The notes below the pieces were generated by a model, which was not told the origin of the DNA, did not search any database, and saw nothing but the letters and a program-made list of their open reading frames with translations. Position numbers and translations under genes: made by a program. From Paludibacteraceae bacterium (GTDB taxonomy: Bacteria > Bacteroidota > Bacteroidia > Bacteroidales > Paludibacteraceae), in assembly GCA_017551025.1 (NCBI GenBank), contig JAFZNG010000002.1:1-59766 (forward strand): DNA of 59,766 nucleotides, given 5' to 3'. Shown here one piece after another: positions 24,196-32,461 of the stretch (within the stretch, counting starts at the first letter, position 1; every line of letters starts with the position of its first letter).

Positions 24196-25432
24196 TCGCA
24201 GCTACGCCCGGCAGTACCTTACCCTCGATAGCCTCGAGCAGTGCACCACCACCGGTAGAAATATACGAAACCTTGTCAGCCAGGCCGAACTTGTTGACGC
24301 ATGCTACCGAGTCACCACCGCCGATGAGCGAGAATGCACCATTGGCCGTAGCCTCAGCGATCGCATTACCGATGGCGCGGCTACCGTCGCAGAAGTTATC
24401 AAACTCGAACACACCTGCAGGACCGTTCCAGAGGATGGTCTTGGCGTCACGGATAGCGGCTGCAAATTTCTTCTGGGCCTCAGGACCTGCATCCAGTCCT
24501 TCCCAACCCTCGGGAATCGCATTAGCGGGGCAAACCTGCTGCTTGGCATCGTTGCTGAACGAGTCTGCACAGATAGCATCCGGAGCCAGCACAAGTTCTA
24601 CGCCGTTCTTCTTAGCCAATTCCTCTACGCCCAGCGCTACATCCAGTTTATCGAGCTCTACGATCGAGTTACCAATCTCGCCGCCGTGTGCCTTAGCGAA
24701 GGTATAGGTCATACCACCGCAGAGGATGAGTTTATCTACCTTGCCCAGCAGGTTCTCGATGATACCGATCTTCGAGCTCACCTTCGAACCACCCATGATG
24801 GCTACGAACGGACGCTTGATGTCACCCAGTACAGCATCTACTGCTGCTACCTCTTTCTCCATGAGGAAGCCGAGCATCTTGTTGTCCGCATCGAAGTAAT
24901 CGGCAATGACAGCCGTCGAAGCATGCTTACGGTGTGCGGTACCGAAGGCATCCATCACATAGCAGTCTGCATAGCTGGCCAGAGTCTTTGCAAACTCTTT
25001 CTGGCGAGCTTTCATCTCCTTCTTAGCTTCCTCGTAAGCGGGATCTTCTTTATCAATACCTACGGGCTTGCCTTCCTCCTCAGGATAGAAACGCAGGTTC
25101 TCGAGCAGTAGCACCTCACCCGGCTTCAACTCAGCAGCCTGAGCCTGTGCCTTCGCGCAGTCTTCAGCGAACTGTACCGGACGACCCAGCGCAGCTGCTA
25201 CGGCTTCCTTGATCTGACCGAGGCTGAACTTAGCCTGTACTTTACCTTTCGGCTTACCCATATGGCTCATGATGATGAGCGCACCACCCTCATCGAGGAT
25301 ATGCTTCAGGGTAGGCAGCGCACCGCGGATACGGGTATCATCGGTGATCTTACCGTTCTCGTCCAGTGGTACATTGAAGTCCACACGTACAATCGCCTTC
25401 TTGCCGGCGAATTTGTAATCTTTGATAGTCAT
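24185..25432 (-). CDS. pgk: Phosphoglycerate kinase
   Basis: 415 residues, normal length. The N-terminal signature is [21 protein letters not shown]. Nucleotide-binding motifs are [30 protein letters not shown] and the C-terminal [14 protein letters not shown], followed by [14 protein letters not shown]. It transfers phosphate from 1,3-bisphosphoglycerate to ADP in glycolysis. It is followed by DUF3127 and the metallophosphoesterase. Its last two codons and stop are part of the AAAGGCTAA word described at 24141-24195. Confidence 0.97.
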   Translation of the reverse strand: MTIKDYKFAGKKAIVRVDFNVPLDENGKITDDTRIRGALPTLKHILDEGGALIIMSHMGKPKGKVQAKFSLGQIKEAVAAALGRPVQFAEDCAKAQAQAAELKPGEVLLLENLRFYPEEEGKPVGIDKEDPAYEEAKKEMKARQKEFAKTLASYADCYVMDAFGTAHRKHASTAVIADYFDADNKMLGFLMEKEVAAVDAVLGDIKRPFVAIMGGSKVSSKIGIIENLLGKVDKLILCGGMTYTFAKAHGGEIGNSIVELDKLDVALGVEELAKKNGVELVLAPDAICADSFSNDAKQQVCPANAIPEGWEGLDAGPEAQKKFAAAIRDAKTILWNGPAGVFEFDNFCDGSRAIGNAIAEATANGAFSLIGGGDSVACVNKFGLADKVSYISTGGGALLEAIEGKVLPGVAAIKG

Positions 25433-25468
25433 AATTGTAGTATTTTAGTTTGTTAATTGTTGTCGTTA

Positions 25469-26839
25469 TTACCAATCTATCGAATTCAATCGGCCTCGAT
25501 ACACGTCGCTATAGGTCGTTGTGCGATCCTGTCCGCCGAAGAGGTATATATTGTTATCACGCACGATAGCAGTCTGTTTCTGGCGCGCTTGATAGACTTC
25601 GGGCAACTGGTTCTTGGCCGTGTCGGCTGCCACCCAACTCAGTCCCTCGTCCTCCGAGATCAGAATATCGCGTCCGAAATAACTCATCTCGCTATCCACA
25701 CCGCCGAAGAGCATCAGCCGGTCGTTGTACCAGATAACGCTGATACCCGTAAGGCTGGTGAACGCAGGTCGGTCGATCGAGAACTCGCTCAGGCGGTAAC
25801 CGCCATGCTGATGAATATGTTCGGAATACTCGAGGTTCCAACGCGTATTGAGCGACTGACCGTTCTCAGCAAAACCACCGATGATCATCGCCCGGGCACG
25901 CTCGCTGGCACTATGGAAGCATACGGCTGCAAAGTCGCTTATCGGGAAGTCGCCATCCGGACGGAGACCCGTCAACGAGAGCGAAGGCACAGCGTCCGCT
26001 GGACGGATCGTGGCCAACTCCGCACCGCCATTATCTACGAGCACCCATACCAGTTCGTTCCAGTAGAGCAGCATCGTCTTCATCTCCATCGGCATGGTTT
26101 GTGCCGTCCAGTTCTTGGCATCCGTAGAGCAGTAGAGTGTGGTGCCGTCGGCGTAGTAGAGTTTCGAGCCGTCAGATACAATCTGACGTACGCGGCACGC
26201 CGAAGGCAGTCCGGTCGGTTCACCCAGCGCCGTCCATGTAGCGCCATCCGGTGAGCGATAGGCGGTATTCTGAAAACCGTTATTCGCCATCATCACAAAC
26301 TGCCCACCAAGTTCTACAACACGCTGTTCGCTCTCATCCGCCGCATAGATACCGCTATTGAGGCATATCCACGAGTACAAGTCCGGATCTGCCTGGTGTA
26401 CCGTAGGACGTATCTCATACACTTTCACGGTCTTCCCGTCCGATGAAGTGAGCGTCAGATAGATCGGCAGTTTGGAGAAGTCCAGGGTGTCTGTTCCGGA
26501 GAGCACCAGGGTGGTATCGGGGGTTTGCAGACGGGCTGTACCTACCGCCACCTTGAACGTGAACTTCGGCACAACGCGCTCAAGCGAAGTGCCGTAGCGG
26601 ATCGAATCCTTGTTATACACCAGACCCGTATCGATACGATCCTCCACTGTGAACACCGCCTCAGCCAGTCCCGGCATCGAGTCATTGGAGGCAAATGAGA
26701 AAGCCGTCAATTGGGCAACAGAGGACGTAGATGTCGTCACCGTCGTTCCGGTCTCGCAAGCCGTCATCAGCACCATCACCGCCAGCCACAACAGGCCCAA
26801 ACGGCACTTTTTTGCACTATTATGTACCAAAATATGCAT
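25469..26839 (-). CDS. DUF6242-type kelch-like lipoprotein
   Basis: 456 residues; a signal peptide after Lys-Lys ends at lipobox MTAC (Cys about 28). An N-terminal beta domain (about 40-155; TLVLSGTDTLDFSKLPIYLTLTS is of the DUF-type Ig-like fold) is followed by six kelch-like blades (LGGQFVMMANNG, YRSPDGATWTALGE, YCSTDAKNWTAQT, IIGGFAENGQS, LMLFGGVDSE, NNIYLFGGQDRTTTYSDV). It fits DUF6242 of Bacteroidales, function unknown, probably on the cell surface. It lies upstream of pgk and divergent from the cyclo-ligase gene. Confidence 0.72.
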   Translation of the reverse strand: MHILVHNSAKKCRLGLLWLAVMVLMTACETGTTVTTSTSSVAQLTAFSFASNDSMPGLAEAVFTVEDRIDTGLVYNKDSIRYGTSLERVVPKFTFKVAVGTARLQTPDTTLVLSGTDTLDFSKLPIYLTLTSSDGKTVKVYEIRPTVHQADPDLYSWICLNSGIYAADESEQRVVELGGQFVMMANNGFQNTAYRSPDGATWTALGEPTGLPSACRVRQIVSDGSKLYYADGTTLYCSTDAKNWTAQTMPMEMKTMLLYWNELVWVLVDNGGAELATIRPADAVPSLSLTGLRPDGDFPISDFAAVCFHSASERARAMIIGGFAENGQSLNTRWNLEYSEHIHQHGGYRLSEFSIDRPAFTSLTGISVIWYNDRLMLFGGVDSEMSYFGRDILISEDEGLSWVAADTAKNQLPEVYQARQKQTAIVRDNNIYLFGGQDRTTTYSDVYRGRLNSIDW

Positions 26840-26858
26840 TATTTCACAAAAATTTCAA

Positions 26859-26877
26859 TTTTCTGTTTTCTGTTTTC
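26859..26877. repeat. TTTTCTG short tandem word
   Basis: TTTTCTG is repeated 2.7 times in the divergent spacer just upstream of the cyclo-ligase promoter. Confidence 0.6.
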
Positions 26878-26889
26878 AAATATTTTTTG

Positions 26890-26897
26890 TATCTTTG
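26890..26897 (+). promoter_or_regulatory. -7 box TATCTTTG
   Basis: TATCTTTG matches TAnnTTTG, 22 nt before the ATG of the cyclo-ligase gene at 26919. Confidence 0.7.
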
Positions 26898-26918
26898 CAG
26901 CCCAAATTCAAAAAATCT

Positions 26919-27524
26919 ATGCTGTTTGAAGGATACATCCATGATTTTCGCGCTTGGCTTCCCTGGAACCGTGAGGACCGGGAGAAGCGTGCTTTGCGTG
27001 CTATTGTTGAGCAACGTCGTCGCGTCATGAGCGCCGAGGACGTTCGCAAAGGCTCTAAGGCCATCGTAGCTCAGATCGAGGCTTCTCCTCGTTTCCAGCA
27101 GGCCAAAGTCGTTATGCTCTATTACCCTGTGCACAACGAGGTAGACCTGCGTCCGCTGCTCGAAAAGTACTACAAGCAAAAGATCATGTTGCTGCCCGTC
27201 ACCCATCGCCATTATATGGAGGTGCGTCCGTACGACGGCGAGGATATGATGCGCCGCGGTCATCTGGGCGTTCCCGAACCGCAGACGGAGACCTATCACG
27301 GGCATATCGATATGATCTTTGTGCCGGGCGTCGTCTTTGACCATCATCGCAACCGTATGGGTCGCGGAGGCGGCTACTACGATAAGTTCCTGCGTCGCCA
27401 CCAGGGCGCGTTCCACGTGGGTGTCTGCTACGACTTCCAACTCAAGAACAAGACCATCCCCCACACGCTGCTCGATCGCAAGATGGACCGCATCATCACG
27501 CCCTCTCGCAAGATCAGTCACTAA
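26919..27524 (+). CDS. 5-formyltetrahydrofolate cyclo-ligase
   Basis: 201 residues. The family signature GRGGGYYDKFL (149-159) and the N-terminal VMLYYPVHNEVDLRPLLEKYY are clear. The enzyme converts 5-formyl-THF plus ATP to 5,10-methenyl-THF in folate metabolism. An N-terminal extension of about 25 residues precedes the usual RKGSKAI region. ATG 26919 was chosen because a good -7 box lies at 26890-26897. The gene converges on the conserved unknown gene at 27529-28281. Confidence 0.92.
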   Translation: MLFEGYIHDFRAWLPWNREDREKRALRAIVEQRRRVMSAEDVRKGSKAIVAQIEASPRFQQAKVVMLYYPVHNEVDLRPLLEKYYKQKIMLLPVTHRHYMEVRPYDGEDMMRRGHLGVPEPQTETYHGHIDMIFVPGVVFDHHRNRMGRGGGYYDKFLRRHQGAFHVGVCYDFQLKNKTIPHTLLDRKMDRIITPSRKISH

Positions 27525-27528
27525 ATCC

Positions 27529-28281
27529 TTACCAGAGCGTCTGCTCGCGCGCCCGCTGGCGCTTGAGCTCGAGGTCGGTCAGCGCCGACAACTCTTTCTC
27601 GCCCTTACGGTAGTAATAGATCACGCCGTACTCTTGGCATCGGCACATCCGCTCGTAAGGTAACAGGTCACGGAAGTGAGCTTCCACCTCATCCCAGATC
27701 CTTAGGATCAGTTCGTCCGCATCCTTGCGGAAGCCTTCTAGGTCTCCCTGCACGCGAATCGTGTTCTGCTTGTGGAGCGTATGGTTTACCTGATGCTCCT
27801 TAAATATGTCATAGTACACTTGCACCTTCGTGATCGGCGGGTTATATATCGCAAATCCACCCATCGAGGTGCGTTTTTTCTCTCCATCAATGATGCGTTG
27901 TCCCCACTCCAGAATATCGTTCTCTGTCGTCAGGTCGGGCACTACGCGGTTCTCCAGGTCCAGTCCGTACAGCGCAATCTGCTCTTTCTTAATCTCGCCA
28001 CGGATAATAGCCAGGTTCAGCACCTGGATAAAATGGGAGATATACATACGTGCATTCTGCACGATATGACGGTACTTCTTATTGGCCGTAACCTTCGAGC
28101 GATAGTTGTCACGGTACTGCGTAACCATGGTCTCGAAGTGCATCAATTCGCGTTGCGCATCATTTAGCGTACGATACGAGAGCGCCTGGTTGCTATAATC
28201 CGCGTCAGCTGCACGACGAACGGCAGTTTGCAGGGCATACAATCGCGCCTGGTCGGTATTGGGTAAGCGGCGATAAGGCAT
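27529..28281 (-). CDS. Conserved Bacteroidales protein, unknown function
   Basis: 250 residues, no signal peptide or membrane segment. The N-terminal half is helical (LQTAVRRAADADYSNQAL, YRTLNDAQRELMHFETMV, QNARMYISHFIQVLNLAIIRG). The middle contains EWGQRIIDGEKKRTSMGG and the C-terminal third KDADELILRIWDEVEAHFRDLLPYE, ending with a basic helix. It looks like a cytosolic helical structural protein of a family common in Bacteroidales but without assigned function. It starts 22 bp after the polyprenyl synthase stop, across a TCGTAAA-type word spacer, so it is probably the last gene of the ddl operon. Confidence 0.8.
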   Translation of the reverse strand: MPYRRLPNTDQARLYALQTAVRRAADADYSNQALSYRTLNDAQRELMHFETMVTQYRDNYRSKVTANKKYRHIVQNARMYISHFIQVLNLAIIRGEIKKEQIALYGLDLENRVVPDLTTENDILEWGQRIIDGEKKRTSMGGFAIYNPPITKVQVYYDIFKEHQVNHTLHKQNTIRVQGDLEGFRKDADELILRIWDEVEAHFRDLLPYERMCRCQEYGVIYYYRKGEKELSALTDLELKRQRAREQTLW

Positions 28282-28286
28282 TTTCT

Positions 28287-28316
28287 ATTTACGATTTAAC
28301 GATTTACGATGTACGA
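28287..28316. repeat. ATCGTAAAT word spacer
   Basis: On the minus strand the last codons of the polyprenyl synthase gene, its stop and the gap to the next ATG read as imperfect repeats of ATCGTAAAT / ATCGTTAAAT / ATCGTACAT. The stop codon TAA (28304-28306) is inside one copy. Confidence 0.8.
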
Positions 28317-29248
28317 TTTTCTAATTTATTAGCCAGTTGACGCAGGAAGTCCGTGGCTTCGTTCTGCGGTAGTGTATCCAGCAACCCCAGGGCTTCGGCG
28401 GTATGCTGCGCAATGGCTTGTTCGGCTATGCCGCGCACACCTATTTCATCATATAGCGCCGTCATGCCGGCTATCTTCTCCTTGCCCGGTGCATGCTTTA
28501 GCCATTCGGCCAGTCTTGTCCGTTGCACCTCGTCGGCACGGTCACGCGCCGTAAGCAACAAATAGGTCTTCTTATTGCAACAGATATCCCCACCGATGGC
28601 TTTGCCAAAGGTTTTTGGATCACCATAAACGTCCAGCAGGTCATCCTGGATCTGGAACGCCAGCCCCAAATGGATGCCACAGTCATAAATCGCCTGTTGG
28701 GCCTCGTCCGGCGCACCGGCGATATACGCTCCCGTACGCAACGCATTGGCCAGCAGCACCGAAGTCTTGAGCCGTATCATCTCGATATATTCCTCCAGGC
28801 GCACATCCTCGCGCTGCTCAAAATCTACATCGTATTGCTGCCCCTCGCATATCTCCGTTGCCATCTCATTGAACCACCGCAAGGTCTTGTGCAACTTGTC
28901 TGCCGGCACCTGCGAGAGCAACCGATACGCCTCTATCATCATCTGGTCGCCCGAGAGAATAGAGGTATTCTCGTTCCATCGCACATGCACCGTCTCGCGG
29001 CCGCGACGCACTTCAGCATGGTCCATCACATCGTCGTGGAGCAGCGTGAAGTTATGAAACACCTCCAGCGCCAAGGCAGCAGGCAGCGCGTCTTCTTCCC
29101 TTCCGCCGAACATACGGCAGGCCGTCAGCGCCAACTGCGGACGCAGTCGCTTCCCTCCTGCACGCAACGTGTAGGCAATCGGCGCATACAGTCCCTGCGG
29201 CTCCTTGCTCCAATCCAGCGATGCTATGGCACTATGGATATCCACCAT
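28304..29248 (-). CDS. Short-chain polyprenyl diphosphate synthase
   Basis: 314 residues. The first aspartate-rich motif is LLHDDVMDHAEVRRG and the second is FQIQDDLLDVYGD. RAGGKRLRP near the N-terminus is the isopentenyl diphosphate site. It condenses isopentenyl diphosphate onto allylic diphosphates. A Phe five residues before the first motif favours a short C15-C20 product, but this is inference. ATG 29248 is preferred to a TTG one codon earlier. The gene follows ddl with only the AATTTTT word in between. Confidence 0.9.
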   Translation of the reverse strand: MVDIHSAIASLDWSKEPQGLYAPIAYTLRAGGKRLRPQLALTACRMFGGREEDALPAALALEVFHNFTLLHDDVMDHAEVRRGRETVHVRWNENTSILSGDQMMIEAYRLLSQVPADKLHKTLRWFNEMATEICEGQQYDVDFEQREDVRLEEYIEMIRLKTSVLLANALRTGAYIAGAPDEAQQAIYDCGIHLGLAFQIQDDLLDVYGDPKTFGKAIGGDICCNKKTYLLLTARDRADEVQRTRLAEWLKHAPGKEKIAGMTALYDEIGVRGIAEQAIAQHTAEALGLLDTLPQNEATDFLRQLANKLENRTS

Positions 29249-29249
29249 C

Positions 29250-29274
29250 AATTTTTAATTTTTAATTTTTAATT
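29250..29274. repeat. AATTTTT x3.6 between ddl and polyprenyl synthase
   Basis: The same 25-base AATTTTT array as at 24141-24165. It contains the TAA stop of ddl (29269-29271) and ends one base before the ATG of the next gene, so the whole gap is the repeat. Confidence 0.9.
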
Positions 29275-30285
29275 CGAAAACGCGTTTTCGATGATATCCT
29301 CCATGACATCTTTGATATCCAATCCTGCGGCACGAACCTGCTGCGGGATGAAACTCGTCGGCGTCATGCCCGGCGTGGTATTCACCTCCAACAGCATCGG
29401 CACAATCTCGCCTTCCACCTTCTGGTCGCGTAAGCCTATCAGTATCCAGTCCACACGGATGATACCGTTCGCACCGATAATATCGTATATGCGAAGTGTC
29501 ATCTCTTGCACCTTGTCGCGCACCTCGTCCGGGATACGCGCCGGAGTGATCTCGTCCACCTGCCCCTTGTACTTGGCATCGTAATCAAAGAACTCGTTCT
29601 TGGTCACTACCTCCGTTACAGGGAAGGCTACGGCTTTATCCTTGGTCTTATACACGCCGCAAGTTATCTCCGTACCGCGCATATAGCCCTCACATATTAC
29701 CTCATCGCCCTCCTTGAAGGCCGCCTCGATTGCGGGCAGGATCTGGTCCGGTGTCTTCACTTTCGTACAACCGAAACTGCTACCGCCTACATTGCTCTTA
29801 ATAAAGCAAGGGAATCCCAACTCATTGGCAATTTCGGCTTTTAGCTTTTTGCCATTAGCCTTTAGCCATTCTGCCTTGCGCAGCAGTATGCTCGGCGCAA
29901 TCTTAAAGCCGAAGCCCGACAGGTAGTGGTTGCAAGCGTATTTGTTAAACGTCAGCGCAGCAGCCAGCACGCCACAACAGCTGTAAGGGATACGAAGCAT
30001 GTCCAGATAGCCTTGCAGCAGACCATTCTCGCCCGGCGTACCGTGAATCGTGATATACGCAAAGTCGAAGCTGTGCTTTACGCCCCCGCGCGTAAAAGAA
30101 AAATCATTCTTATCGATCGCGCATCCATCCTCGGTATGCCAGTCTTTTCCAGAGAAAACCACGATTGTTGTATCGTATTTCTCCGCATCGATAAATGTCT
30201 TCAATCCGGCCGCGGAACGCAGGCTCACCTCGTGCTCCGAACTGTCTCCGCCGGCAATAATTGCGATATGTTTTTTGTCTTGCAT
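29269..30285 (-). CDS. ddl: D-alanine--D-alanine ligase
   Basis: 338 residues. ATP-grasp enzyme of peptidoglycan synthesis. Motifs are GGDSSEHEVSLRSA (11-25), HGTPGENGLLQGYLDM (81-96), CFIKSNVGGSSFG, EGYMRGTEITCGV, RVDWIL and LLEVNTTPGMTPTSF. ATG 30285 was chosen over an upstream ATG-less extension because the -7 box lies at 30310-30317. Residues about 138-151 (RKAEWLKANGKKLKAE) look longer than in relatives and are encoded by TTAGCC-type words also found in spacers. Confidence 0.95.
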   Translation of the reverse strand: MQDKKHIAIIAGGDSSEHEVSLRSAAGLKTFIDAEKYDTTIVVFSGKDWHTEDGCAIDKNDFSFTRGGVKHSFDFAYITIHGTPGENGLLQGYLDMLRIPYSCCGVLAAALTFNKYACNHYLSGFGFKIAPSILLRKAEWLKANGKKLKAEIANELGFPCFIKSNVGGSSFGCTKVKTPDQILPAIEAAFKEGDEVICEGYMRGTEITCGVYKTKDKAVAFPVTEVVTKNEFFDYDAKYKGQVDEITPARIPDEVRDKVQEMTLRIYDIIGANGIIRVDWILIGLRDQKVEGEIVPMLLEVNTTPGMTPTSFIPQQVRAAGLDIKDVMEDIIENAFSN

Positions 30286-30309
30286 TGTTATAAAGCCTAA
30301 AATCGGCTG

Positions 30310-30317
30310 CAAAATTA
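30310..30317 (-). promoter_or_regulatory. -7 box of the ddl operon
   Basis: CAAAATTA on the plus strand reads TAATTTTG on the minus strand, 24 nt before the ddl start. Confidence 0.7.
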
Positions 30318-30398
30318 CAAAAAAAATCTCACATACGCAATAGTTTGATAAAAAAAGTATTTTTTATGCCGTCAATAACGCCCCATTTTCGAATGCTC

Positions 30399-30442
30399 AC
30401 CGTAGGATAACCGTAAGATACCCGTAAGATAACCGTAGGATA
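30399..30442. repeat. 11-bp tandem repeat ACCGTAnGATA x4
   Basis: Four tandem 11-bp units: ACCGTAGGATA, ACCGTAAGATA, CCCGTAAGATA, ACCGTAGGATA. They lie in the 217-bp spacer between ddl and the ComEA-like gene, which has no gene in it. Confidence 0.95.
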
Positions 30443-30470
30443 AAGCCAATTTCTCACACAAATCATGCTT

Positions 30471-30500
30471 ATACTATATATATACATAGTATATATATAC
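30471..30500. repeat. AT palindrome after ComEA-like gene
   Basis: ATACTATATATATACATAGT is followed by a GTATATATATAC palindrome (30489-30500). It lies directly after the stop of the reverse-strand ComEA-like gene and before an A/T tract, so it could act as a weak terminator. Confidence 0.5.
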
Positions 30501-30502
30501 TT

Positions 30503-31366
30503 TTATTCGAATACCAGGTAGGGAGAAAGTCCATCTATCAATTCCGGCGACAATTGTGGCAACGAACGGAGATCATCCAGAGACAACAGGCGCACTTTGT
30601 TGCGACGGAGTTCATAGATAGCCTTGGCCTGCTCGAAACGCAGATAAGGATGATGCGAGAGCGTAGAGACCGCACAGCGGTTGACATTGATTCTGCGAAT
30701 AAGCGTAGTATCTACCGTGAAGCGCTCAACAACGGTATCCAGCATTGCATGGTCGATATGCTCGATTTCATACAGTTGGCGCGTCGAATAGTAACCACCC
30801 AGTTGCTCGCGGTATCGCACCATCTGCACCGCCGTCCAGCGACCGATACCCCGCAGCAGTTGCAGTTCGGCCGTATCGGCCGTATTAAGTTCGAGCACCG
30901 TATCGCGCTTCTGAGAAACATAACGCGGCAAGGTATCTCGACGCAAGGTGTCGCGCTCGATGGAATCGGGCAAATCGATATATGGTGCCATCTTCCGATA
31001 CTGCTCTTCGCTAAGCCCGTACAACCGACGCATATCGCTGCGCTTACGAAAACGGCCTCCGGCACGGCGATAATGGATCAGATTGCTCGCCTGCCAGGGC
31101 TTCAGCCCCTGCTCGAGCAGCTCGATGGAATCGGCAAAATTAGGATTAAATCGATGCAGACGAAGTGGTATGGGCGTATGCTTTGGATAACGCGGACGGT
31201 TGCGATATATTGTATCGCGATATGAGCGGCTCGGCATAGCGGCTAGCGTATCCGTAGCAGGTAAGTCCGCTAGCGGCCGTTGCGGCACGAGCTGCACAAA
31301 CGTCACCGTAGCCGCGAGCAGCACGACCACCAGCGCAAGTCCTATCCATTGGCGACGCACTAACAT
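30503..31366 (-). CDS. ComEA-like helix-hairpin-helix membrane protein
   Basis: 287 residues. One N-terminal transmembrane segment (about 8-27) then an exported region with three HhH-like units: PNFADSIELLEQGLKPWQASNLIHYR (about 75-100), LNTADTAELQLLRGIGRWTAVQMVRYREQLGGY (about 160-192) and VNRCAVSTLSHHPYLRFEQAKAIYELRR. HhH pairs bind DNA non-specifically, and ComEA homologues bind incoming DNA at the membrane. Its start overlaps the end of xseA by 7 bp, and comEC lies next upstream, so a DNA-uptake or DNA-processing role is plausible. Confidence 0.8.
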   Translation of the reverse strand: MLVRRQWIGLALVVVLLAATVTFVQLVPQRPLADLPATDTLAAMPSRSYRDTIYRNRPRYPKHTPIPLRLHRFNPNFADSIELLEQGLKPWQASNLIHYRRAGGRFRKRSDMRRLYGLSEEQYRKMAPYIDLPDSIERDTLRRDTLPRYVSQKRDTVLELNTADTAELQLLRGIGRWTAVQMVRYREQLGGYYSTRQLYEIEHIDHAMLDTVVERFTVDTTLIRRINVNRCAVSTLSHHPYLRFEQAKAIYELRRNKVRLLSLDDLRSLPQLSPELIDGLSPYLVFE

Positions 31367-32445
31367 ACGCGAGAGCAGATATCACCATCCATAAGGTGCG
31401 TGGTCAGCAACTGTCCGGGTTGTATCTCCTCAATGCTGCGCACGACATGTCCGTCCGCGGTCAGCAGGCTATAACCCATGCGGTAGATACGCTCCGGCGA
31501 GCAAGCGGCAAGACGCTGCTCGAGCAGTTCGACGCGGTGCCGGCGCAAGAGGATCTGGCGTTGAGCCGTCTGGCACAACCGCCGCAACAAGTCATCGATA
31601 CGTTGCAAGTGGGTGTCCATGCGTTGGATCAGCCATGCCGCCACGGCCGTGGGCGTCTTGAGCGACAGGTGGGCTACCAGGTCCAGCACACTCACATCGC
31701 GCGTATGACCAATGCCCGTCACGACCGGCAGGGGGAATTGGGCACAATGTGCACACAAAGCGTAACTGTCAAAACAACTCAAATCGGTTGTTGCACCGCC
31801 ACCACGGATAATCACGACCGCATCAAAATCTTCCACACGCCCGTAGATAGCATCCAGCGCCGAGAGAATAGACTGCTCGGCATGTTCTCCCTGCATGGTA
31901 GCCGGGAAGAGTTCGGTAGAAAAACGGTACGGCGAGTCAGACAACTGATGGCAGAAATCGCCGTATCCAGCGGCCTCTGAAGCCGATATGACCGCCAGGC
32001 GGCGCACCAGTGTCGGCAGACTGAGCGTAGACTGCATATCCAGCACACCCTCTTCCGTCAACCGACGTATGGTCTCCTGACGCTGACGCGCCAGGTCGCC
32101 CAGCGTATAACGCGGATCGATGTTCACTATCGAAAGACTCAAACCATAGACCGCATGGTACTGCACCTCCACCTCTACCAGCACCTGCATGCCGGCACGA
32201 AGCGGCATACCGGTCTCTTGCTCAAAATAGGCACGGAGCATCCCCCATCGCTGTTGCCAGCACGTAGCCCGCATACGAGCGGCCATCAAGCCCCTGTCGG
32301 CTTTCTCCACCAGGTCCAGATACAAATGACCACCTTTCTCGCTGAGCGAGGCTATCTCAGCCTGCACCGGATAAGTTTCTGGCAGACATTCCATCAGGGC
32401 ATCCTCGATGAGGGCCGATAGTTCTGAAAGGGTGTATGTTTTCAT
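31360..32445 (-). CDS. xseA: Exodeoxyribonuclease VII large subunit
   Basis: 361 residues. The N-terminal OB domain (YPVQAEIASLSEKGGHLYLDLVEK) is followed by the catalytic domain with SASEAAGYGDF, VVIIRGGGATTDLSCFDSY and GIGHTRDVSVLDLVAHLSLKTPTA. The C-terminal coiled coil is shorter than in E. coli XseA (about 450 residues), as is usual for Bacteroidota. It degrades single-stranded DNA with the small subunit XseB. No xseB is visible in the window. It lies between comEC and the ComEA-like gene. Confidence 0.93.
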   Translation of the reverse strand: MKTYTLSELSALIEDALMECLPETYPVQAEIASLSEKGGHLYLDLVEKADRGLMAARMRATCWQQRWGMLRAYFEQETGMPLRAGMQVLVEVEVQYHAVYGLSLSIVNIDPRYTLGDLARQRQETIRRLTEEGVLDMQSTLSLPTLVRRLAVISASEAAGYGDFCHQLSDSPYRFSTELFPATMQGEHAEQSILSALDAIYGRVEDFDAVVIIRGGGATTDLSCFDSYALCAHCAQFPLPVVTGIGHTRDVSVLDLVAHLSLKTPTAVAAWLIQRMDTHLQRIDDLLRRLCQTAQRQILLRRHRVELLEQRLAACSPERIYRMGYSLLTADGHVVRSIEEIQPGQLLTTHLMDGDICSRVC

Positions 32446-32447
32446 TT

Positions 32448-32461
32448 TGGTGTATGGTGTA
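32448..32461. repeat. TGTATGG word between comEC and xseA
   Basis: Two copies of TGGTGTA fill the gap between the comEC stop (32462-32464, minus strand) and the xseA ATG (32445). It is the same 7-bp word as in the array at 11-94. Confidence 0.8.

Noticed and set aside
30471-30500. AT-rich palindromes as a possible replication origin
   Set aside because: No DnaA-box cluster, no dnaA or partition genes nearby; more likely a weak terminator or another word.
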